Positions 1 through 6,977 are shown, counted from the first letter of the stretch. The stretch: DNA of 14,780 bases from Methanomassiliicoccaceae archaeon UBA537 (GCA_002504495.1 DATC01000075.1:1-14780); one strand, 5' to 3'. Notes: generated by a model from the sequence alone, not told the origin. Translations and numbers: made by a program.

Positions 1-104
1 GATTAATTGCGCGGAGAATTAACCGTCTCCGAATGCTCTGGATGCATCCGATTCCGCTCGAGTCCTCTGCATCTCAGGCCCTGTCATCGCATCTGCGGGC
101 AATC

Positions 105-110
105 CTTTAT
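105..110 (+). promoter_or_regulatory. TATA-like box for the ALDH-like gene
   Basis: CTTTAT is centred about 28 nt before the ATG at 136. This is the spacing expected for a leaderless archaeal transcript and it supports that start. The reading frame stays open upstream to position 7, but the upstream codons give a Cys/Arg-rich stretch unlike any ALDH N-terminus. I see nothing else in 1-135. Confidence 0.45.
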
Positions 111-135
111 CGCCGTACAGCCGATAGGCCCATCC

Positions 136-1536
136 ATGGCAGACATCTGCGATGCTGTCCTTCCGGATTCACAGACCACGCCGGAGGGGAAGGCTTTCGA
201 GAAGGAGATCGACGGCGTTCTCGGCGGAGAGAGGAGGGACCACCCGCTCTACATAGGCGGTCAGAAGATCGGATCCGGGCATCTGTTCTACGTGGGCAGC
301 CCCATCGACGAGACGATAATGTACGGTTCGTTCCAAGAACCCGAGAAGGGCACTATGGTCGCGGCCGTTGAGGCCGCTCAGAGGTCCGTGCGCGATTGGG
401 CGAAGCTGTCGTCCGCCGAGCGTGCCGCCTGCTTCAAGCCCTACATCGCGGCGCTCAAGGCGCGTAGGATGCACTATGCCGCCCTGGTCACGGTCAGCTC
501 GGGAATGGTCATGCGGGAGGCGCTGGCCGAGGTGGACTTCCTCATCGAGGCTCTGGAGCGCATGCAATCCGATGCAGCCGGATTCGGAAAGGGCAAGGGG
601 GGAGTGTGGGCGGTCTTCTCGCAGCACAACTCTCCTCTCGCATCTCCCGTGGCATACGCCGTCGCCGCCATGATCGCCGGAAATGCCGTGATCATGTACC
701 CGTCCAACACCTGTCCGCTTCCCGTATTCGATTTCTATTCCGTCATGGAGAGGACGGGACTTCCCGGCGGGGTCCTGAACGTCGTCGTCGACAGGCTGGA
801 GGCCGAATCCACCGCCGAGCTGGCCAACGACATGAGGCTCCGCGGCATCGTGGCATCCGGATCGGGCAAGCGCATGGAGGACATGCAGTTCCTGATGATC
901 GATGACGAGCTCAGGTTCATCAACAACATCAAGGGGATGAGTCCGTGCATCGTCTATCGTCCCGGCAGCATGAAGCAGGCCGCCAAGGCGATCATAGACT
1001 CCGCATTCTCGTTCAGCGGACAGAGGATCCATTCCTGCTCCAAGGTGATCGTCACAATGGACGAGCAGAAGGAGCTGATGGCCTGTTTGGTGGAGGACCT
1101 CAAGGATCTCAGGATATCCGATCCCGTCAACGATACCGCGTTCTCCGGGCCGGTGATCTCCTGTTCGGAAGGCGAGCGCTTCAGAGATATAGTGGCGGAG
1201 AATGCGGAATTCGTCGTGGCGAAGGCGCCCCGTTGCACCGATTCGTCTGCTGGGAACTATATCTCGCCTGTGATAATGGCCGGATTGGACGAGAAGAACG
1301 AGCTGGAGTACATGGATTCCGGACTGCCGATCCTCTGCGTGAAGGTCGTGTCGTCTCTCGACCAAGCCTTCGAAGAGCTCTCCAATACGGAATGCGGGAT
1401 GTCCGCAGGCCTGTTCTCGAAGGATGCGAAGACCATAGACCGCTTCAAGAAGGAGGCGGATGCGCCCGTGCTCTATATCAATAGGAGCAGCACGGAGCTC
1501 AGTCCCGTCGTCGGTGCGGATCTCGATCTGTTCTGA
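136..1536 (+). CDS. Aldehyde dehydrogenase superfamily protein (P5C dehydrogenase-like), probable pseudoenzyme
   Basis: The 466-residue protein follows the ALDH fold throughout and is most like 1-pyrroline-5-carboxylate dehydrogenases. Visible landmarks are HNSPL (164-168, the PWNFPL motif), AGNAVIMYPS (181-190), FSFSGQRIHSCSK (291-303), a DPVNDTAFSGPVI-type block and an ECGMSAGLFSKD block near the end. The key residues are gone. The GQ-x-Cys nucleophile position is Ile298. The ELGGK glutamate position is Asn264, within NNIKGMSP. The cofactor-binding Lys of KPS/KPA is Tyr188. The C-terminus also stops short of the usual PFGG...SG tail. Oxidation of an aldehyde by the normal thioester route therefore looks impossible. 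I infer a regulatory, structural or newly adapted role. The start was set at ATG 136 from the upstream TATA box and the onset of family similarity. Its 3' end overlaps the convergent CdhE-like gene by 38 bp. Confidence 0.85.
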   Translation: MADICDAVLPDSQTTPEGKAFEKEIDGVLGGERRDHPLYIGGQKIGSGHLFYVGSPIDETIMYGSFQEPEKGTMVAAVEAAQRSVRDWAKLSSAERAACFKPYIAALKARRMHYAALVTVSSGMVMREALAEVDFLIEALERMQSDAAGFGKGKGGVWAVFSQHNSPLASPVAYAVAAMIAGNAVIMYPSNTCPLPVFDFYSVMERTGLPGGVLNVVVDRLEAESTAELANDMRLRGIVASGSGKRMEDMQFLMIDDELRFINNIKGMSPCIVYRPGSMKQAAKAIIDSAFSFSGQRIHSCSKVIVTMDEQKELMACLVEDLKDLRISDPVNDTAFSGPVISCSEGERFRDIVAENAEFVVAKAPRCTDSSAGNYISPVIMAGLDEKNELEYMDSGLPILCVKVVSSLDQAFEELSNTECGMSAGLFSKDAKTIDRFKKEADAPVLYINRSSTELSPVVGADLDLF

Positions 1537-2809
1537 CGTCCGGCATGGTGCGGACGCCCTTGGCACGGCCTTTGAGGGTCTTGACCAGGGCGTTCACATC
1601 TCTTTTTCCAAGACACCGTCCGGGGTCGCGGGGCATCAGGAGGATGAACTCCCCGGAGCCTTCGGATGCATCGGCGATGTGCTCCACATCCTTGCTGCTC
1701 ATCCGCGACGGGTCGAGAACGCAGCATATGCAGAACTCCGCGTCGGAGTCTCTGATGCGATCCAGGCTGGCTTCCTGTTCTTTCGATGGCGTCGCGGTGA
1801 ATCTGAACGCGACGCGATTCACGTATCCCGCTCCGACGAGATCGTCGAGCGCCGACGGGTCCGTGCCCGATGTCAGCATGATGAGCGGCATACGGGGCGG
1901 AACGATCGCCTTGATGAATCTGTGGATCCCGGGGACGGTCTCCGGATCCCCATCGTTCATGATCAGAAGAACGGCATCTATGGAGTCCTTGTCGCCGCGT
2001 ATGGTGTTGGCGACCTCGGTCATGTTCTCTCCGTCTCCTTCGCCGTCGTTCACGCGCACGACGGAAAGGTACTTCCCAGGCCATGTGACAGTATCTATGC
2101 GGGAAAAGCTGGATATGTACACTGGTCTAAGAGTAGCAGTCTTTGTTGATAAACTTCGGGGTCGTTCCGATGCCGCGGAGCGTATCCCGCTTCTGATGAG
2201 CTCGTCCAGTACGGTGCATGCATCCTCATCGAGGTCGTCCAGCACGGCGATCGTGCCGCCGTAGAGCACGGATACGGAAGCCATGGACAATGCGTATTCG
2301 CCGGACCAGGAGCAGATTCCGATCGGCAGCCGAGGCGCACTTCCCGAATCCATCATGCGACGGAGCATCACCGAGATCTCCATGCACGATTTGATGTTGC
2401 GGGGCGCGGGATCCAGAACGATCCTCGGACATCCGAGGGCATCGGCCAAGGTTGCAAGGGAAGGCAGATTGAGCGGATCGTCGTCCGATACGACGACGCC
2501 GCATCCGCATGAAGCGCCCGTGCGGATCAATGCGCCCATGTCCAGGTCCCGGGACATCAGAATAGCGCCTTCGAAGGATGCGGATATCAGGGATTCCTGT
2601 ACAGACGATTCGATGAACACCTCCAATCCGAGATGCCGCGCCATCTCCGTGGCGCATGAGAGCAGTTCGGAATCCATTGCGTCGTCTCTCACTCTTATTC
2701 CTTTCAGAGTCGGGAAGCGTTCGGAAAGAGCGGAGATCGCGCGGCATCTGTCCTCCATCATCTCCGGAGTCGCAGCATCGGACAGGGTGAGTGCGAAGAA
2801 CGGCGTCAT
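1499..2809 (-). CDS. CdhE-like TIM-barrel protein fused to a cysteine-less radical-SAM-like domain
   Basis: The protein has 436 residues and the ATG at 2809 overlaps the previous stop as ATGA. Residues 1 to about 205 resemble the TIM barrel of the corrinoid iron-sulfur protein large subunit (CdhE/AcsC). Matches include a NLPSLATLADALG...IVLDPAPRNIK block (114-140) and VLYGGTIAVLDDLD (181-194), corresponding to the CdhE 'DLVLDPGT' and 'ILIMRYGSIIVLD' regions. The N-terminal four-Cys cluster motif of CdhE is missing. Residues 230-420 instead resemble NrdG-type radical SAM activators: RIDTVTWPGKYLSVV matches 'SLIDYPGK..AVVF', NDGDPETVPGIHRFIK sits where GGEPTLQ..FIK is expected, and MLTSGTDPSALDDLVGAGYV follows. 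The CxxxCxxC loop is replaced by NDGEGDG, so no [4Fe-4S]/SAM site is visible. The function is unknown; corrinoid or one-carbon ligand sensing is possible. The second half might also be made separately from a GTG at 2122. Confidence 0.7.
   Translation of the reverse strand: MTPFFALTLSDAATPEMMEDRCRAISALSERFPTLKGIRVRDDAMDSELLSCATEMARHLGLEVFIESSVQESLISASFEGAILMSRDLDMGALIRTGASCGCGVVVSDDDPLNLPSLATLADALGCPRIVLDPAPRNIKSCMEISVMLRRMMDSGSAPRLPIGICSWSGEYALSMASVSVLYGGTIAVLDDLDEDACTVLDELIRSGIRSAASERPRSLSTKTATLRPVYISSFSRIDTVTWPGKYLSVVRVNDGEGDGENMTEVANTIRGDKDSIDAVLLIMNDGDPETVPGIHRFIKAIVPPRMPLIMLTSGTDPSALDDLVGAGYVNRVAFRFTATPSKEQEASLDRIRDSDAEFCICCVLDPSRMSSKDVEHIADASEGSGEFILLMPRDPGRCLGKRDVNALVKTLKGRAKGVRTMPDVRTDRDPHRRRD
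2148..2153 (-). promoter_or_regulatory. Possible internal promoter before the radical-SAM-like half
   Basis: Read on the minus strand, an AT-richer stretch with TTTATC lies about 28 nt before an in-frame GTG at 2122. That GTG would begin at the start of the NrdG-like domain and yield a protein of about 207 residues. The spacing equals that of the leaderless promoters elsewhere in the window. It could be chance within an interdomain linker. Confidence 0.3.
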
Positions 2810-3537
2810 AGGTCTGCCAGCTCCTCTCCGTAGACGCGGGCCATGTCCGCTGCGCCCGGACCTTTGACGATTACCATGTCCGCTCCGCACGACATCGCGG
2901 CAAGAGCCGCGGTCCCTTCTCTCATGGAAGCGCCTCTAGCATCGCCTCCATTAGGGTAGGCGGATGTGACATCCGCGGCCAGAGGAGCGTCGCAGTCGGA
3001 GTCTCCGTTCAACGCCCTTCTGCGCAGTTCGGACATAATATCGAACGGTTCGCGGTCCGGGTATGCGCATTCGACCAGAATGATCGATCCGGCACGGTCT
3101 GCGGAAGTCGCGGATCCGGCAGGAACGGCCGAGGCGTGGATCCCGCGAGGAGCGCATCCCGACAGAAGGAGGACGGTATCGCCGATGGCGTCGCCCACAT
3201 CTCCGGATGCCGCGCCGTCGACCATCAGAGGGAGGCGCGTTCTTTCCGTTATCGCCTTGGATACGGAGCATGCGATTTCCGGGTCGGCGTCCTTCAGCCT
3301 GAGGCATATCCCGTCGGCGCCGATCTCCTTCCACATCACGGACCATTCGACAGGATCAGAGGCTCTTCCGGAGAACATCTCCTCCAGCGTCCGGTCGGAT
3401 GGAGGTGCAAGGGTCACCTCTCCGAACACCAGAGGCCTGCGGCGCCTGGCCCCGTCCTGTTCGAGGAAAGGCAGGGAGCACGATCCCCCTGCGGCATAAT
3501 CCCCGCACCCGAGCACGACTTCCTTCAGATATCTCAT
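2806..3537 (-). CDS. CdhD-like protein (divergent, shortened corrinoid protein small-subunit barrel)
   Basis: The protein has 243 residues, against roughly 400 or more for canonical acetyl-CoA decarbonylase/synthase delta subunits. Landmarks in family order are LKEVVLG...GG...SLPFLEQDG (4-29), DPVEWSVMWKEIGADGICLRL (61-81), DADPE (83-87), PLMVDG (103-108), a Gly/Ala-rich PNGGDARGASMREG segment (195-208) and ALAAMSCGADMVIVKGPGAA (211-230). These correspond to the CdhD motifs 'DP.EWAKK..ADMV.I.L', 'PLVIGGSGN' and 'TLALAGVDMF.M.HP'. No iron-sulfur motif is expected in this subunit. No CdhA, CdhB or CdhC gene lies in the window. The start overlaps the upstream stop (ATGA) and the stop overlaps the next start (ATGA), so translation with both neighbours is probably coupled. 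I infer a protein that pairs with the CdhE-like partner as CdhD pairs with CdhE, but with altered chemistry. Confidence 0.7.
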   Translation of the reverse strand: MRYLKEVVLGCGDYAAGGSCSLPFLEQDGARRRRPLVFGEVTLAPPSDRTLEEMFSGRASDPVEWSVMWKEIGADGICLRLKDADPEIACSVSKAITERTRLPLMVDGAASGDVGDAIGDTVLLLSGCAPRGIHASAVPAGSATSADRAGSIILVECAYPDREPFDIMSELRRRALNGDSDCDAPLAADVTSAYPNGGDARGASMREGTAALAAMSCGADMVIVKGPGAADMARVYGEELADL

Positions 3538-5180
3538 CTGAGTTCCGTGAACTCCTTCACGGTGTATATCCCGTTGAGCTGATCGGCCCTGCTGGGAAGC
3601 TTCTCCTTCAGCTGCTCGAACGTGTCGGTGCTCTTTCCGATGTCCATCACGAGCTCCAGATACATCACCTGGTTGCAGATCTTGACCTTGCTGAACACAG
3701 ATATCAGGTTCACGTTGTATTCCGCGATGACTTCCAGCACCTGTTCTATGCCGCCGGGGCAGTCGGGGATCTCGAAGGCCGCCTTCACCAGGCGGGTGCC
3801 CTTCTTGAAGAAGGTGATCGAGAGCACCCAGGAGTCCGCATCCATGGTGATGAGCACATTCTCCCCGTCGATGTCCTTCAGGATGTCTCCGTACTGGTCG
3901 GCGACGTCGAATCCCCCGTCGATTCTGGACGGATATCCCCTGCGGATCTCGGTCTTGCCGTCCGCCGGCGTGTTCTTGACCTTGAACAGCCTGCCGATCT
4001 CGGCGGGCTTGATATCGATCCTCTTGATCTTGGAGACGGACGGATCCTTCTTCGCCTTCAGAGCCTCGAAGTCCTCGACGAGGATGTCTCCTTCGCCGGC
4101 GAAGTTGAGGTCAGCCATGAGCTTCCAGATGATCACGGTGTCCGATATCCCATCCAGGGAGATCGAGTTGAGGATGTTGATCTCTCTCGACGATAGGAAT
4201 CTGGCCGCCTGGGCGCTGGAACCCGGGACGTCGTCGAGATACATCGTGATGTGCGTCAGGGTCCTGTAGTTCTCCTGAGGGAACATCGATAGGATGATCT
4301 CATAGTCCTTGGGCCCCTCCTCGGGGTGTTTGAACAGGGTGCTGTAGACGATTCCGCCGTCGACAAGACCCATGGTGTCGGACATCCAATCGTCCACCTT
4401 GATGGACGAGCCTTTGACCTTGGCGAACTCCCAGATCTTCATCGGTTCGCGCCATCGGCGGTTGAATAGAAATAGGTTGCATCGGAGCTCGTCGCCGTCG
4501 TTCCGCAGCTTCTCCAGAAGGGCATCGTCATCGTTGGGGAACAGGTTCTTCGGAGACGTCAGAGGCTGCGTCCATACAGGGTTCTTTTCCAGCCTTTCGA
4601 TGTCCAGGGCGATGTTCCTCAAACTGCCTCCGTATGACGGGTCCGATGCGATTCTGCGAACGGTATCGGAATCCTTTCCTGAACGCGATTCCAGTCCCGA
4701 CATCCTCAGTGCGCCGTCCATGAGCTCGGCTGCTCTGAGCAGCAGGGATTCGGCCTCCCTGAGCATAGACGCTCTGGTGGTGGCTGTTATCTGATGTCTC
4801 CGTGAAATGCCGTACCTGGCGGGGCGGGTCTCGTTGCCGCTGGCAACGTATCCGCAGAGCCTGCAGCTCCGGCTGAGCTCGACCGTTCCGCCATCGAGCG
4901 TCCTGTTCCTCACGGAAGACAAGGCGTTGCCGCATACGGGACATTCGTTGCCGACGGCCCTGTCGCTGGCGGCGTAGCTTATCTCGATATCGATGATCCC
5001 TCTCTCGATGCCGATGCGTCTGATACGGTCTCCGGATATGCGGTATTCCTGATCCGTGAACGCCAGTTCGTTTCTGACGATATCGCACAGCTCCCTCTGA
5101 GATCTGAGCCTGGGCGTCCTGACCAGGCAGTCGTCGAGCGCCTTCGCGACGACGTCGTCCGGAGGGATCCTGTATGCCAT
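3534..5180 (-). CDS. Zn-ribbon/helical N-terminal region fused to a double ACT-domain protein
   Basis: The 548-residue protein has two parts. Residues 1-70 look like a small helical, perhaps winged-helix, unit (RSQRELCDIVRNEL). They are followed by a zinc ribbon with CPVC at 80-83 and CRLC at 106-109, and a helical stretch rich in Arg, Glu and Ser. From Met247 the protein reads like an independent ACT-domain regulator. The first ACT repeat is at about 308-360 (HITMYLDDVPGSSAQAA) and the second at about 458-520 (AFEIPDCPGGIEQVLEVIAE...NVNLISVFSK). ACT domains usually bind amino acids and control enzymes or transcription. I infer a ligand-responsive regulator of the CdhD/CdhE-like genes it leads. 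The region around the junction is AT-rich and promoter-like, so a separate shorter product starting at ATG 4442 is possible. The ATG at 5180 lies 26 nt from a TATA box. Confidence 0.75.
   Translation of the reverse strand: MAYRIPPDDVVAKALDDCLVRTPRLRSQRELCDIVRNELAFTDQEYRISGDRIRRIGIERGIIDIEISYAASDRAVGNECPVCGNALSSVRNRTLDGGTVELSRSCRLCGYVASGNETRPARYGISRRHQITATTRASMLREAESLLLRAAELMDGALRMSGLESRSGKDSDTVRRIASDPSYGGSLRNIALDIERLEKNPVWTQPLTSPKNLFPNDDDALLEKLRNDGDELRCNLFLFNRRWREPMKIWEFAKVKGSSIKVDDWMSDTMGLVDGGIVYSTLFKHPEEGPKDYEIILSMFPQENYRTLTHITMYLDDVPGSSAQAARFLSSREINILNSISLDGISDTVIIWKLMADLNFAGEGDILVEDFEALKAKKDPSVSKIKRIDIKPAEIGRLFKVKNTPADGKTEIRRGYPSRIDGGFDVADQYGDILKDIDGENVLITMDADSWVLSITFFKKGTRLVKAAFEIPDCPGGIEQVLEVIAEYNVNLISVFSKVKICNQVMYLELVMDIGKSTDTFEQLKEKLPSRADQLNGIYTVKEFTELR
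4463..4476 (-). promoter_or_regulatory. Possible internal promoter before the ACT-domain half
   Basis: On the minus strand an AT-rich CTATTTCTATTC is centred about 27 nt before an in-frame ATG at 4442, where the ACT-protein similarity begins. No Shine-Dalgarno sequence precedes that ATG, as is common for leaderless starts in this window. Confidence 0.35.
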
Positions 5181-5202
5181 GGACTGGTATCCGCCTGCAT
5201 AG

Positions 5203-5209
5203 CTATAAG
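5203..5209 (-). promoter_or_regulatory. TATA-like box of the ACT/CdhD-like/CdhE-like operon
   Basis: CTTATAG on the minus strand is centred 26 nt before the ATG at 5180. This fits a leaderless start for the three-gene operon. It lies back to back with the tRNA-Leu promoter. Confidence 0.5.
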
Positions 5210-5224
5210 CGCGTCTGTCCGCAC

Positions 5225-5233
5225 ATAATATAA
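5225..5233 (+). promoter_or_regulatory. TATA box of tRNA-Leu
   Basis: An ATAATATAA core is centred about 30 bp before the first base of the tRNA. This is the usual distance for an archaeal stable-RNA promoter. Confidence 0.7.
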
Positions 5234-5258
5234 CCGCTTCTGGCTTACGGTGCCATGG

Positions 5259-5344
5259 GCGGGGGTGGCCGAGCAGGCCAAAGGCGCGGGACTTAAGATC
5301 CCGTCCCTAGCGGTTCAAGGGTTCGAATCCCTTTCCCCGCACCA
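5259..5344 (+). tRNA. tRNA-Leu (anticodon UAA), CCA encoded
   Basis: A complete class II cloverleaf can be folded. The acceptor stem pairs GCGGGGG with TCCCCGC, with one G-U pair. The D stem is GCC/GGC. The anticodon stem CGGGA/TCCCG carries the loop CTTAAGA, with TAA at 5294-5296. A long variable arm of 13 nt follows, then the T arm AAGGG/CCCTT with loop TTCGAAT. The discriminator is A at 5341 and the CCA at 5342-5344 is encoded. Anticodon UAA decodes UUA and UUG leucine codons. I see no intron in the anticodon loop. A TATA box lies upstream and a T5 tract downstream. Confidence 0.97.
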
Positions 5345-5350
5345 CGGCTC

Positions 5351-5355
5351 TTTTT
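5351..5355 (+). terminator. T-tract terminator after tRNA-Leu
   Basis: Five T residues lie 7 nt beyond the encoded CCA. Oligo-T is the usual stop signal for archaeal RNA polymerase after stable RNA genes. Confidence 0.5.
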
Positions 5356-5416
5356 CGAATCGTACTGGGTCAGGGTATCGATAGGACTAATACGATAGAC
5401 TGTGTGCGAGAGAATC

Positions 5417-5698
5417 ATGTCGGAGAAATCCAACGTTTTCAAAGTGCAGCTGCTGGAGACATTCGCCTCCCTGATCACGGCTGCGTTCGGACTGGTGGCC
5501 GCTCTGGCCTGGAACGAGACGATCAAAGCCGTCATCGCAGAGGTGTTCGATTCCGGTAACGATATCATCGGAAACCTCGTCTATGCGGTAATCGTCACCG
5601 TTCTCGCCGTCATCATGACCCTGCTCATCGCCAGGTCTCTCGACAAGGCCAAGGCCGCCATCGAGACGCACGAGCAGTGCAAGGACTCTAAGCAGTGA
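5417..5698 (+). CDS. Small two-helix membrane protein, DUF5654-like
   Basis: The 93-residue protein starts at ATG 5417; a GTG at 5402 in the same frame is less likely. It has a first hydrophobic segment around LLETFASLITAAFGLVAALA with an AWNETIK motif just after it. A short polar loop with acidic residues follows, then a second segment around LVYAVIVTVLAVIMTLLIA. A charged C-terminal tail is rich in Lys, Glu and Asp. The helix-AWN-helix layout matches archaeal DUF5654 proteins, whose role is not known. A weak AT-rich element (CTAATACGAT, 5385-5394) lies about 27 nt upstream. It is monocistronic and ends at a hairpin shared with the convergent membrane gene. Confidence 0.8.
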   Translation: MSEKSNVFKVQLLETFASLITAAFGLVAALAWNETIKAVIAEVFDSGNDIIGNLVYAVIVTVLAVIMTLLIARSLDKAKAAIETHEQCKDSKQ

Positions 5699-5706
5699 TC
5701 TCCATC

Positions 5707-5731
5707 CCGGTCCGACTTCGAGCCGGACCGG
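5707..5731. terminator. Hairpin between convergent genes
   Basis: A perfect 8-bp stem, CCGGTCCG (5707-5714) with CGGACCGG (5724-5731), lies 9 nt after the DUF5654-like stop and 9 nt before the end of the AlbA_2 gene. It could serve both strands. No long T tract follows. Confidence 0.5.
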
Positions 5732-5740
5732 TAAACGCTT

Positions 5741-6904
5741 TCATCGGTTCTTTCCGGTCTTGCGGACCTTGCGCTTCCTGTTGCCTACATAGGTCAGGAG
5801 GGCGGTTCCCGTGATGTCGTCCGACTGGGGCCCCTTCCTTATGAAGAACGTCTCGGTCTTCCCTTCTCTGAGGAATACAGGGTCTCTGCAGGGGTCGCAT
5901 TTCACACGGATCACGGTCTTGTCGCCGAAATCCACCATGAAGAATGAGATGTAGGGGATGAACTCCTCTCCTATCTGCGAGGAGATGATGTTGCTGAGGT
6001 GCAGCCCCATCTTGTCTTTGTTGTCGAAAGATGCGACATCCGCTCCGATGATCGTGCCATCGTCGGAAACCCCTATGAGCAGATTCCCTCCGTCCGTGTT
6101 GAGGAACGCCACAATGGTCTTCAGGACCGCCTTCTCCATCCTCTTGTCGCTCTCTCCGGTCTGGAGGTTCGTTCTGAGCGTCGATTTGAATTCGAGCCAT
6201 TCGGATTCCCCATCTTCGATCAGCTTGAGAATATCGGCCTTCTGCATGTCCTCCATCCCTATGAGCTCGGAGTTCTCCTCAAGGAACGAGTTGATGATGC
6301 CGCCGAACAGGTTGGCCTTCCTGCGGATGCTGTACACGGTCGCGGAGATGACCGCGCCGATGAGGATCCAGCTCATCTCCTCCACGAGGAGGTCCAGATC
6401 GAATGTCGCGCCGTCGCCGACGGCGGTCTGTATCCAGTACTGGGCCATGCGAATCATCGCATAGGATGCCAGGGCTATGCAGACGGCGATGAATGCGACC
6501 ACGCCGTGGTTCTCGTCTCTGATCCCGGGGAGCGCTTTCAGGATGATGTACACCGATATGAGGCCGAGTATTCCGAGGTTGATTCCGGTGAGGATTCCTG
6601 CAAGGTCCTGAACGAATCCGTCCTCGCCTCCGAAGGCGCGTCCGGCCGTTCCGAGAACGAATGCGGCTATGACGAAGACGATCATCTCCGGAGGCACATG
6701 GACGCTTCTGCGATCGGAGAATATGGCTCCTCCCAGGATGAACAGCATCGGCACTCCGACAAGAGCGTCTCCGAGGTCTCCAGTCGCCACTCCGATCGCC
6801 GTGAGGATCGCTATCGCCGCGAACGAGCAGTAGTAGAAAAGCACGGTTCCGCGTTTCAGGCGCAGACCGATGAACTCGAATCCGTTGCTGTCAGGGCTCT
6901 GCAT
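5741..6904 (-). CDS. Six-helix membrane protein with a cytosolic Schlafen AlbA_2 domain
   Basis: The 387-residue protein is in two halves. Residues about 17-195 contain six predicted membrane helices, roughly at 18-41, 46-63, 71-92, 103-125, 134-158 and 173-194. After a helical linker, residues 233-375 form an AlbA_2 domain of the Schlafen type. Its marks are the opening ESEWLEFKSTLR (233-244), the core GGNLLIGVSDDGTIIGAD (272-289), and a closing block with FFIRKGPQSDDI (353-364), the usual 'fyiR.G.ss..a' ending. A basic tail follows. AlbA_2 domains are thought to bind nucleic acid and occur in Schlafen proteins and many bacterial and archaeal regulators. Tethering one to the membrane suggests a sensor or a membrane-bound defence or regulatory protein; that is inference. 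A TATA-like box lies 25 nt before the ATG and no cotranscribed partner is visible. Confidence 0.8.
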   Translation of the reverse strand: MQSPDSNGFEFIGLRLKRGTVLFYYCSFAAIAILTAIGVATGDLGDALVGVPMLFILGGAIFSDRRSVHVPPEMIVFVIAAFVLGTAGRAFGGEDGFVQDLAGILTGINLGILGLISVYIILKALPGIRDENHGVVAFIAVCIALASYAMIRMAQYWIQTAVGDGATFDLDLLVEEMSWILIGAVISATVYSIRRKANLFGGIINSFLEENSELIGMEDMQKADILKLIEDGESEWLEFKSTLRTNLQTGESDKRMEKAVLKTIVAFLNTDGGNLLIGVSDDGTIIGADVASFDNKDKMGLHLSNIISSQIGEEFIPYISFFMVDFGDKTVIRVKCDPCRDPVFLREGKTETFFIRKGPQSDDITGTALLTYVGNRKRKVRKTGKNR

Positions 6905-6924
6905 AGGGAGTCATCGGAATCCGC

Positions 6925-6933
6925 GGTATAACC
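6925..6933 (-). promoter_or_regulatory. TATA-like box of the AlbA_2 membrane gene
   Basis: GGTTATACC on the minus strand is centred 25 nt before the ATG at 6904, the spacing of a leaderless transcript. Confidence 0.45.
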
Positions 6934-6965
6934 GTTGGGCTTCGCGCGCGTGTGCGGGACCTGCA

Positions 6966-6977
6966 TTATTTAAATAC
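6966..6977 (+). promoter_or_regulatory. TATA box of the Gln/Pro-rich protein operon
   Basis: TTATTTAAATAC is the best archaeal TATA match in the window. It predicts transcription from about 6997, leaving an 18-nt leader that carries AGGAG at 7002-7006, 8 nt before a TTG start at 7015. Confidence 0.65.

Noticed and set aside
7..135. Upstream extension of the ALDH-like gene by 43 codons
   Set aside because: No family similarity, and it would contain the TATA-like box that precedes ATG 136.
169..1566. 465-codon open frame on the minus strand over the ALDH gene
   Set aside because: Arg/His/Gly-rich shadow translation of a GC-rich gene; the plus-strand frame has clear ALDH motifs.
1499..3537. 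A functional acetyl-CoA decarbonylase/synthase corrinoid protein
   Set aside because: The CdhE cluster cysteines are missing, CdhD is short and no partner subunits are present; similarity is to the barrels only.
5293..5568. Minus-strand open frame through the tRNA
   Set aside because: Its end is the translated tRNA-Leu and the rest is antisense to the DUF5654-like gene.
5999..6931. 310-codon plus-strand frame over the AlbA_2 membrane gene
   Set aside because: No recognisable motif; the opposite strand has membrane helices and a complete AlbA_2 domain.
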